From Zygnema cylindricum (taxonomy: Eukaryota; Streptophyta; Zygnematophyceae; Zygnematales; Zygnemataceae), in assembly GCA_037447655.1 (NCBI GenBank), contig JBBHKE010002056.1:1-64000 (forward strand): DNA of 64,000 bases. The letters run 5' to 3'. Shown in pieces: positions 35,006-43,709 of this stretch. Made by a program: the position numbers and the translations under genes. The notes under the pieces are model-generated. The model was not told the DNA's origin, did not search any database, and worked only from the letters and a program-made list of their open reading frames with translations. Each line of letters opens with the position of its first letter. Within the stretch, counting starts at the first letter, position 1.

Positions 35006-35744
35006 ATGATTTCCAATTGTCCCAACCCTAAAACTACCGTCACATTCATCCTATCGGCAGTATTACATGCTTTACAAATGAACCACAATCTTGACGCTCT
35101 AAGGCCTATCTCTACCAACGAGCGTAGTTCACTTGACCAACTTATCAATTTTTTGGATAACGGGAAGGGTGCATTTTCAATCAATGGTGTCACACCGTCA
35201 TTACCTCTTATGGACACTGGTGCAAAACTAGTCATTTTGGGGTCATCTTTTGCACTTAAACTAGGGTTGACAACAGATAAACTTTAGCCCACTTCCACAC
35301 GTTTACTCACCTCAGCGGGAACAACTGAACCAGTTTTGGGCATTACAAAGGATCCACTATATTTTAAGTTTTAAAATGGTACAGAATCTGATTTTGCGGA
35401 AGTTCTTGCCCACTTATTGGTCACCAAATGTAGTGATTACGAGTGTTTAGTGAGGTAAAATGTGATTTTAAGAGTAGGAGGCGGCGTTGATATGTACGAT
35501 CAGTCTTTTTCCTACCGTCCTACCAACTATCCTGAAAGGAATACTACACAAAACTGCAAAGCTCACCACCGCCGCTTTTAAGGATCATGTCCTTATGAGA
35601 TACGACGCTCCATCCGAAGTCCTTCAAGATCAACGGACTGAATTCCGCGGTGAATTCCAAGAAATGTTTGATGACGCTCTTATAGACCATCATCGAACAA
35701 GCCGAGATCATCCACATGCTGATGGATTGGCGGAACCATGTTGA
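35006..35744 (+). pseudogene. gypsy-like pol remnant: protease and integrase core
   Basis: 35006-35287 contains L-M-D-T-G-A-K-L-V-I-L, the retropepsin D-T-G-A active-site motif. After a gap with stops, 35487-35744 reads as the end of an integrase core: D-Q-R-T-E-F-R-G-E-F and H-P-H-A-D-G-L-A-E, matching the Ty3/gypsy pattern D-x-G-x-E-F ... H-P-Q-x-x-G-x-x-E. The whole RT-RNase H region that should lie between them is missing. Confidence 0.65.
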
Positions 35745-35872
35745 TCCAACCGGGATGACGGGGAAACTTCCATGCTCTTATGCGACCATTGCAACCAAGG
35801 ACTTCACATGGAGTGTTTGGTCCCTCCATTAACTGCGGTTCCAGACGACCATTGGTTTTGTCACGACCGCTG
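35745..35872 (+). pseudogene. PHD-finger remnant at the end of gypsy-like integrase
   Basis: In one frame just after the integrase core: MLLCDHCNQGLHMEC, then about 13 residues and D-H-W-F-C-H, followed by a stop. This is the second half of a C4HC3 PHD finger (C-x2-C, H-x2-C, W-x-C). The first two zinc ligands are not present. Its position suggests a histone-tail reader appended to integrase. Confidence 0.6.
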
Positions 35873-36125
35873 AGAGTTACCAGTCTTATTGGCCAGCTCT
35901 TTGGCAGGCTAAAGAGCTAAGGGGGGGAATAAACTTAGCCACCTAGCCTCCACTCTCACCCTACCTTTATTTTTCTTGTGATATGTTTATTTGATGCTTG
36001 CGGCTTGTATAGATTTGTGTCGTAGGTTTCCCCATATGATGATGATTTTATTGCTTATTTCTTTATCCAATATCTTGTAGTTGATTGTGTTGCATGTTTA
36101 CCACCTCTTCTGTCTAATGCACCAC

Positions 36126-37520
36126 ATCATATCTTACCAGGTATCTTTGTTTTCTTTTAGGATCTAACTTTCTGTTTGACCGATCTGTATCTAGATTGAA
36201 CGCTTGACTAGCGAAAACCTTTAAATGTGATACATCTGGTTTTTGGCCAGTCCATCTCTCATAGGGCGTTTGTCTTTTAATTGCCGAAGTAAGAACTTTA
36301 TTTTTGATGTAGTTGGCGCAATTCCTTGCCTCAGTCTAGAATCTTTTTCCTATCTTATTATCTGACAACATACTTCACTTAGTATCTTATTGAACCTCTC
36401 GGTTACACCATTTTTTTCAGGATTTTCTGGAACTGTGTTTTGGTGCTGTACTCCATCTTTTTTCAGAAAATCCTCAAACTGGTTAGAAGTATACTCCCCT
36501 TCATTATCACTCTTCACTCTCTTGATAGGGGTTTCATAGAGTTTCTCATTCCATGCCTTGTTTTGCTTCAAACCCTCTGAAGCTTATGATTTATTTTCAG
36601 AAATTATACTCTTGAATACCGAGACCAATCATCAGTGATGGTCATCATAAACCTCTTACCTCCGGGTGACGGCACCCTTACCTGTCTCTAGATATCTATG
36701 TGTACCAAATCTAAAACTTTTTCTCCTTTATAAGTGGATGATTTTGGGAAGGATAACCTGTGGCCTCCCTTTGAGCACATCCACTACAATCACTCAGACT
36801 CTCACTTTCTTCAAACTGAATTCCTTTCACTATGCCCATCTTTTTCATTTCTTTTTACTTATCTAGATGCATATGTCCTAGCCTCTTATGCCACAACATT
36901 ATATCGTGAACACCAGCATAAAAAAGTTTTTTTTTCTTTGCTAAAAATCAACCTAAACATCACTTGGCTACCTTTTCAGCAGTGAAATAAACTTTCTCCT
37001 CAAAACTAGCAGTGAAGACTCCTTTCCTACTGCTAGCTTCAAATCCCTTATTATCTAACACCGATGTCGAGATGAGATTATTGTTCAACTTAGGAATAAA
37101 CAACACATTAGAGAAAGTAAATATAGGTGTTTTTCATTCCAATAATACTTCCAGATCTACCAATTTTCCAAAGTAGTAGTGAATATCCTCCCAACCCCAT
37201 ACTCTATCTCTACGGTGAGAATCTTTCTTATTTTAGTGAACATGTGTTTATCCACACATGTGCATAGAAGCAGCTGAGTCCACAATCCAACCTGTTTCAC
37301 CTGTTAATCCCCCAAAGGCACATTTCTGTTTTCGTGGAATTTCGACTTCGATCTTCACATTCATCTTCTCATCGAACAAGAGCTCATCTTCCTTGGATTC
37401 CTCCTCGTGTACTTGCGTCACAATAACATTATTTTTTCTTGTTAGAGGTCTTGTTTGCCCATCTTTTAACCAGAGTTCAGTTTGTTTAGAGCACTCCTCC
37501 ATATAGTGCCCTGGTTTCTT
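36126..37520 (-). pseudogene. Element 4 pol, 5' part (protease, integrase), broken
   Basis: Minus strand: protease near 37270 with W-I-V-D-S-A-A-S (third catalytic-loop residue Ala in place of Gly); the GAG-pre-integrase motif W-H-K-R-L-G-H near 36890; integrase core at 36350-36571 with S-D-N-E-G-E-Y and N-P-E-K-N-G-V-T-E-R; then the linker up to the gypsy-like insertion. Stops and frame changes are common. Confidence 0.8.
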
Positions 37521-38414
37521 ACAAAAGTGACGTAGCCCCTTTGAAACCCTCAGTCCGGACTCATCAGACTGATTTTTATGTCCACCTCCTCCTTAGCCTC
37601 CAAATGGTTTCCTCCGATCATTGTTTCTGCAATCAGTCTTGGCTGTCAAGGCTTGTCTGCTCTTTTCTCCCCTTCGGATCTTTATCGTATTCTCTCGAAC
37701 GAGAATCATCCCTACCACAGAGTTCCAGGTCCACCTAGAATCTGGTAGATCTCGTACGCGATTTAATATATTGTTATAATCATTAGGTAACTCCATGAGG
37801 AGACGGTTAACCTTAATCTTTTCAATTTGTATCACTCCAACACTCTCTAACTTAATCAAAAGTGTCGCAAGCTCATTAAAGAAGTCTAGTATCTTCCCTC
37901 ATTTTTATTCATATGCATCATTTTTTTGATCTGCTTTCGGTACATTTTTATAAGTGCCATCCATAGGTCGGATGCCTTTTTGACAGGCAAATGAGGATAT
38001 GCAAGCCTTTGAGTGAGATAGCATAGAATGAAGTGCTTTGCCATTATAGTCCCATGTGTTAATATCATTATCCTCGTTCCTTGGAAAAGGTGACATGAAT
38101 GGTGACCCGGTTGCTATTGGTGTTGCTATCTGTGTGATTATCTCCTTTTCTTTCCCTTTTTTTATCTCAATGCTTTCCCCATCCTTACTCTCTTGCGGTG
38201 GAGCTGGATCTACTTTTCTGGTAAACATGGTCCTAGCAAAACCTTGGAGGAATGCCTAGATGGATGGACACTTAATTCGTCAACTCACTATCCCCCAAAA
38301 CCTTTTCTCGCACAGAGTTCCTGTCATCATAATCTCCCAGTATATGAAGCCAATTTCGTTAAAGATGGGAACCCTCGAGGATGGGCGCATAACCTGTAAT
38401 TTTGTGGTCTCCAT
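37490..38414 (-). pseudogene. gag of element 4, broken
   Basis: The start codon (38412-38414) is inside the LTR and reads M-E-T-T-K-L-Q-V-M-R-P through the primer binding site. The middle part (37593-37859) has the family words L-P-N-D-Y-N-N-I-L. The zinc knuckle near 37495-37540 has lost its first Cys (R-H-F-C-K-K-P-G-H-Y-M-E-E-C). Several stops occur. Confidence 0.75.
38381..38394 (-). other. Primer binding site of element 4
   Basis: Minus-strand GGTTATGCGCCCAT directly follows the LTR end AAAATTACA. It matches the initiator tRNA-Met anticodon-arm complement at 12 of 14 positions. Confidence 0.7.
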
Positions 38415-38473
38415 TGACCCACATAATGGGCAGCCAATGTAAAGCCTCTAGGATAATTTATGCCCCTTCCTCT
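38395..38473 (-). repeat. 5' LTR of element 4, end piece
   Basis: The first 79 bases (on the + strand) of the element 4 LTR, cut at 38473 by element 5. The LTR resumes at 42864 after the duplicated CCTCT. Confidence 0.8.
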
Positions 38474-39435
38474 TGTTGTTTTGAAAAGTCAGTTTCGTGC
38501 GTAACTGCTAATTAGATTTAATATGGAGGTTTGAATAGATTCACGGATTGGGGGAGCGAACGGATTGATAATTAAAGTTACGTAAAATACTCATTGAGTG
38601 GTGGGAACAAGCAATAACAAATGGACGGCGGATCGCGAAGCGATCCGATGTAAAATAAACGGAATGTTGAAATAGACGTCGCCGGTACGGAGCAGCTGCG
38701 ACGCAGTTAAGTCAACGCAGTTGCGGCTATTTTTATGATACGTACGGAAAGCGCAGCCAGCGCAGCTAGCGCAGCTGCGGATAATATGACTAGGATAGAT
38801 CTCGAGTAATGATGATTGTATGGTAGTGGTAGCTTAGTAGTTGCTCAGTGGTAGCTTGGTTTCTGACATACGAAGAGTACGGTGTAAATATTATGTACAA
38901 CAGAGGTTTGTCCTTTTGACTAATTAGTTTATTAGAGTAGATACAGTACGGCTGGTATGCCTCCGTACTCTGAGTATAACTTGCAGGACTTAGATTATTT
39001 TATGTATCGCAGTCAAGTTAATCAAAGTAATGGCAGACTGTTTTCTGCATCTTTGACCTGTTGGTGTGATCACTCTGATTGGTGCTTTCATATGAAACTT
39101 TGTGGAGTTATTCTATGATATAGAATATATAAGTGTGTGAAGTTTCATTGTATTCCAGTATCTGTGTAAAATTCTGTGAACAGTCTAAGTAGTTAGTTTG
39201 TGAAGCTGTCAACTACATTTGGGAAACTCTGGAGCTTATATCTTCTAGATGCCTTGGTGGATTTGGCTGTAACTTTGGGAGATAATAGTGTATATGGTAT
39301 ACTGCATATTGGTGCAGTTTGAGATCATTTTGTTTATTGTGGAGTAACCTGTGTCGTCTGAAACACAGCTATTTTTGAGGTAGTCTGTGGGTGTTTCCGT
39401 GAGTAATCCATGGCTGAAATAGGCTATGGACAACA
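38474..39435 (+). repeat. 5' LTR of element 5
   Basis: Direct repeat of 41879-42858. It contains a perfect hairpin GGATCGC/GCGATCC (38630-38646), a run of AGCGCAGCC-type 9-mers near 38756 (two 9-mers fewer than the 3' LTR), and a TATA box at 39126. The final codons of the LTR are the start of gag (39410). Confidence 0.95.
39126..39133 (+). promoter_or_regulatory. TATA box of element 5 LTR
   Basis: TATATAAG lies 277 bases before the gag start, followed by a T/G-rich leader. The same word is in the 3' LTR near 42549. Confidence 0.5.
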
Positions 39436-40973
39436 GGTTATGGGCCCACACCCATGGCTACCTATATTTGATGAATCAAAATATCACTACTGGAAGTGTG
39501 CGCTCGAGACCTACTTCGAGATGATGGAACTAATGGACGTGGTGGACGGTACCTTGGTCGAAACGACAAATGGATGGAAAAGTAAAAATCATGAGTGTCT
39601 AAGGGTTATTTAGAACTCATTGACTCCGGATTTAGTAATGTCATACATAAGTGTTAAAAAGGCAGCTGAATTATGGAAGTGCTTAGAATGTATGTATGCA
39701 AAGACTTCTTTATATCATTGGCTTAGTAGTGTTACCAAAATAGTTGAACACAAGTATGTAGGAGGTAGTATGGAGAAACACTGTATTGACTTACAAGTAT
39801 TATTTGCAGAAAATGATTTGGCAGGAGGCAACTTTACAGATGCTCAACAAGCTATCTTGTTAATGAGAAGTCTACCTAAAGAATATAAGAGTGCACTAGA
39901 TCGATTGACCTTAATTGATAAAAATGAGTGGAGCGTAACTGTAGCTAGACGAGTTATTCTAGATGAAGAGGCTAATAGAAGAGTCTTAACAAGTGAAAGG
40001 AATATAAAGCAATCTAAGTCTCAGTTTCAGAAAATTTAAAAGTAATAGTGAGTTCGGAGATCGACCAAAGAATTGTTTTTACTGTAATGATTTAGGACAT
40101 ACCTTCAGGGTATGTCCATCGTATAAAAGTGCATGTGTTACAGGAAATTTCAGAGATGGATGGGACAACAACCTAGTTCGTACCCCAACAAGAAAGGAAT
40201 CAAGTGCTTTCGTGAGTGAAAGACAAGACTCGACAGATGACAAAAGGCATGCACCATGTGTTGACGAATTTATTTATTTACCGACCTTTTGTGTTGTTCG
40301 GAATGAGGAGAAAGAGGTGACAGCAAAGGATTTGGTGACTGTCCCTTGTCCCGACAACAGATTGGTGGGCACCAAAGAGTTACAAGAGGAAAAATTTATT
40401 GAAGTAAGGAAAAAGGACGAAAGAGAGAAGGACACGATTTTTGTGACCTTATCAGATGACAAATCGGTGAGTGAAAATTGCCTACAAGAAAGTTTGTTAA
40501 CTGAAGCAAGAGGAGTTGACGGAAGAGATGGACACTCAGAAGCAGAAACTAAAAATAAGGAGAATGTGGAAATTGATGAACAAGGAGAAGAACTAAGAAA
40601 AACTGTTCAAAAAATTGGATCGAAAAAAGAAGTTTGTGGGAATGAAAAATGTAATAGAAATGTAAACGTTAGAAATATAAGAAAAGAAAATAGAAGGAAA
40701 AAAGTGCAGGTGCAGAGAAGAAGAATCAAAATTAAAATTTTAGGGATGAATAAAGTTAATGGGAACAGCAAATCTACGAAGAAAAACATAGAGGGAAAAC
40801 AGAAAATTAATATTTTTGACATTAAACGAGTAGAAAACTGTGACAGAAATGAAAATTTTCAGAAAAGACAAAAGATAATGAAAAAAACAAAGAGAAGATG
40901 TAATATTCAAAGGATCAAGAACAGAAGAAAGCATGCTCAAAAAGTGATTAAGAGAAGAGATCGGGAGAAATGA
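39410..40973 (+). pseudogene. Gag with zinc knuckle and long Lys/Arg-rich tail (element 5)
   Basis: The start codon is inside the LTR (M-A-E-I-G-Y-G-Q-Q-V-M-G-P). Residues about 10-205 are a copia-type Gag: P-I-F-D-E-S-K-Y-H-Y-W-K, D-L-V-M-S-Y-I, L-P-K-E-Y-K-S-A-L. One in-frame TAG (39611) and one frame change near 40025 are the only breaks. In the shifted frame a CCHC knuckle (CFYCNDLGHTFRVC, about 40074-40115) continues without a stop into about 285 residues that are acidic/mixed at first and then extremely Lys/Arg/Asn-rich, ending K-R-R-D-R-E-K. The tail matches no pol domain and I do not recognise it; it may bind nucleic acid or carry nuclear localisation signals. A diverged relative is encoded at 49971-50300 (-). 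Confidence 0.75.
39436..39449 (+). other. Primer binding site of element 5
   Basis: GGTTATGGGCCCAC follows the LTR end ACAACA with no gap. It is an exact complement of the initiator tRNA-Met anticodon arm, and it is read in frame as V-M-G-P of Gag. Confidence 0.85.
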
Positions 40974-41878
40974 TTTTCTGGAGAACGTGAATTTAGAGAA
41001 ATCTTAATTTTAGAAAAACTTATATTACAGGCATGTCTTAGCTCCTTTTGACATTTAATATTTTTTTTGGTAGGATTTTAGATTTAATGTTATTTCTTGT
41101 TGAGTTAGTTGAAAGAAACAAAAAGTGTTATTTATGTATTTCTGAAAACGAAGGAGGTAGCGGAAGCAGTGGTGAATCATCGGAAGCAGTTCACATCGTG
41201 AAGCGGTGACGCAGCATAGCAACGCAGCGGATGACGTGGAAGTATTTGATAAGGGGAAGTTTGGAAGACATGGCAGGAACGCAGTGGAGGCAGTGGAGAA
41301 ATAGCTGAAGATGTTCGCTTCGCAACGCAGCAACAAATGAAGCAACGCAGCGGAAGAAGTGGTGTTATAATGTTAGTGAAAGTGTCAATTTCACATTTAT
41401 GACTTACGGGGAGCTGTTACAGGACAAATTCTCCAAGGTGGTGGTTTTCAGCAAGACAAATGGGACGTGGCGAAGTCAGCAAAACAGTGGTGATGTATTG
41501 TTTTAACTAACGTTTTTGAATCATTAGTAGTGGAGGTTGATAGAGAATTTTTAATCTCTAAATATTCTACGTTCTTCATTTTGTTTATATTTCCATTAGG
41601 GTAGAAATATCTGCATGGACTACTGAGTCTAAAGCTTTAGGGGAGTGTTGAAATTGAAAGCTTTAGTTCTCAGTAGATGAGGCTATGAGGAGGAAGTTAA
41701 GGGTGAAAGGAGCAGCTGCTAGAGCTGCGGTGTCAAAATAGCGCAGCGTAGCAGCAGAGCAGTACACGCTACACTTTGTATTCATACTACGCTGCGATGT
41801 CAAACTAGCGCAGCGTAACAACATAGCATTACACGGTGCATATTTTTCTGGATGCACGAAACTAAATTTTCGGGGGAG
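40974..41878 (+). other. 3' untranslated region of element 5
   Basis: There is no reading frame of note. It is rich in GCAGC/GAAGCAG words (41150-41345, 41700-41830). At 41629-41666 CTAAAGCTTT, AGGGGAG, TGTTG and AAAGCTTTAG reproduce the polypurine/LTR junction of the element E family, a fossil of a 3' end captured from another element. The functional junction is at 41854-41905. Confidence 0.65.
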
Positions 41879-42858
41879 TGTTGTTTTGAAAAGTCAGTTT
41901 CGTGCGTAACTGCTAATTAGATTTAATATGGAGGTTTGAATAGATTCACGGATTCGGGGAGCGAACGGATTGATAATTAAAGTTACGTAAAATACTCATT
42001 GAGTGGTGGGAACAAGCAATGACAAATGGACGGCGGATCGCGAAGCGATCCGATGTAAAATAAACAGAATGTTGAAATAGATGCCGCCGGTACGGAGCAG
42101 CTGCGACGCAGTTAAGTCAACGCAGTTGCGGCTATTTTTATGATACGTACGGAAAGCGCAGCCAGCGCAGCCAGCGCAGCCAGCGCAGCTAGCGCAGCTG
42201 CGGATAATATGACTAGGATAGATCTCGAGTAATGATGATTGTACGGTAGTGGTAGCTTAGTAGTTGCTCAGTGGTAGCTTGGTTTCTGACATACGAAGAG
42301 TACGGTGTAAATATTATGTACAACAAAGGTTTGTCCTTTTGACTAATTAGTTTATTAGAGTAGATACAGTACGGCTGGTATGCCTCCGTACTCTGAGCAT
42401 AACTTGCAGGACTTAGATTATTTTATGGATCGCAGTCAAGTTAATCAAAGTAATGGCAAACTGTTTTCTGCATCTTTGACCTGTTGGTGTGATCACTCTG
42501 ATTGGTGCTTTCATATGAAACTTTGTGGAGTTATTCTATGATATAGAATATATAAGTGTGTGAAGTTTCATTGTATTCCAGTATCTGTGTAAGATTCTGT
42601 GAACAGTCTAAGTAGTTAGTTTGTGAAGCTGTCAACTACATTTGGGAAACTCTGAAGCTTATATCTTCTAGATGCCTTGGTGGATTTGGCTGTAACTTTG
42701 GGAGTTTATAGTGTATATGGTATACTGCATATTGGTGCAGTTTGAGATCATTTTGTTTATTGTGGAGTAATCTGTGTCGTCTGAAACACAGCTGTTTTTG
42801 AGGTAGTCTGTGGGTGTTTCCGTGAGTAATCCATGGCTGAAATAGGCTATGGACAACA
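41879..42858 (+). repeat. 3' LTR of element 5
   Basis: Direct repeat of 38474-39435 with an 18-bp expansion of the AGCGCAGCC 9-mer run near 42155-42195. It is followed by the target duplication CCTCT. Confidence 0.95.
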
Positions 42859-43709
42859 CCTCTTTCCCAATAAATAAGTGCCACCTTGGCACAAAAGTCA
42901 TCTGACCACCCTCACCTCGGTGAGGACCCGACTCCCCTAAGCCAAATGCAAAAAGAATCACTTAATTTGCACCCTTGAGGAGTAAGTAATGGCTGGTCAA
43001 AAATGACCTTATTTATTTACTAGTTCACTTAGAGAGAGGTACCTAAATTTTACTAAGTCTTGGTCTGCCTACTCACACCTACCTACTACAATACTTTAGT
43101 CCAATAATAACACTGTATGGTAAAAAAGGTACAGTGGACAAATTACTTATTGTACGAAATTTGTACGACATGGTCTTTAAGGTGACGCCTATCAAATCGG
43201 ATGCCCTAGTTCCTCCTCCCATCTTCTCCGGTATCCAATAACACGTGGCATTGCGTGACATTATCTTCAAAGGCTGCCAAAAAGCTCATCCCAGGTGGCG
43301 GCTGCAACAACAAGCGTCCATTCAAATATATTTACACGGTTCAAATTAACGCCTGTGCATAAATTGTTTTACATGCGCGTCGTAGTCAATTTGGGGTGAA
43401 TTTAGCTGTTGCGTAATTTTTTATGTTTTTGAAAAAACCTAATACGTGTATCGTTTCTTTAACGACTTAATGGTTAAGGCGTCAAGCTAAACGGGCTTCC
43501 CGGAATCTAGGATCAAATCATGGCCAATGTAACATTTGGGTAAAACGCCATCTACTTCAGTCTTCCACCTTCTGAATAAGGCGGCAGCTATAGCATATCT
43601 TTTGATACTCTCTCTCTCTCTTTTAAGAGTCTAAAAATAGAGGAGTGAAATATTAATTATCTCTTCTTTAGACTTAGAAATTACTCAAAGAAAACCATGA
43701 ATTTCTAGA
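42859..43709 (-). repeat. 5' LTR of element 4, remainder
   Basis: Continues 38395-38473 after the element 5 insertion. It contains leader hairpins GTGCCA/TGGCAC (42878-42892) and CCTCAC/GTGAGG (42910-42925), an SBP-like TTGTACGAA near 43152, a G-box ACACGTGG near 43242, and on the antisense strand ACTTAATGGTTAAGGC with GATCAAATC near 43513. The terminal CA on the + strand has become GA (43708-43709). Confidence 0.8.

Larger units (their letters stand above)
30906..36125 (+). mobile_element. Ty3/gypsy-like element, decayed, with PHD remnant
   Basis: This block splits element 4 between the codons for a Y-L-V-R-Y-D motif (36130) and N-D-E-D-I-N-G (30895). ATCAT occurs on both sides (30901-30905 and 36126-36130) as a candidate target duplication. 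Inside, on the + strand, are gag, two zinc knuckles, protease, an integrase core fragment and a PHD-type segment in that order; RT and RNase H are absent. A purine run AAGAGCTAAGGGGGGG near 35915 may be the polypurine tract. I could not define matching LTRs; 30.9-33.2 kb (about 2.3 kb, non-coding, T-rich) would be the 5' LTR plus leader. Confidence 0.6.
38474..42858 (+). mobile_element. Element 5: young gag-only copia-like element
   Basis: It is complete, with LTRs of 962 and 980 bp (TGTTGT...ACAACA ends) and an exact 5-bp target duplication CCTCT (38469-38473 and 42859-42863). I count about 16 base differences plus one 18-bp indel between the LTRs, or 1.7 percent, so it is the youngest insertion here. 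It has a primer binding site and a polypurine tract (TTTTCGGGGGAG at 41867-41878). Only one coding region is present: gag with a zinc knuckle and a long basic tail. No protease, integrase, RT or RNase H can be found, so it must depend on enzymes supplied by another element. A second, internal polypurine/LTR start remnant lies at 41629-41680. Confidence 0.9.

Noticed and set aside
40274-40940. Minus-strand Phe/Leu-rich frames opposite the element 5 tail
   Set aside because: Complements of a Lys/Asn-rich coding strand; no independent evidence.
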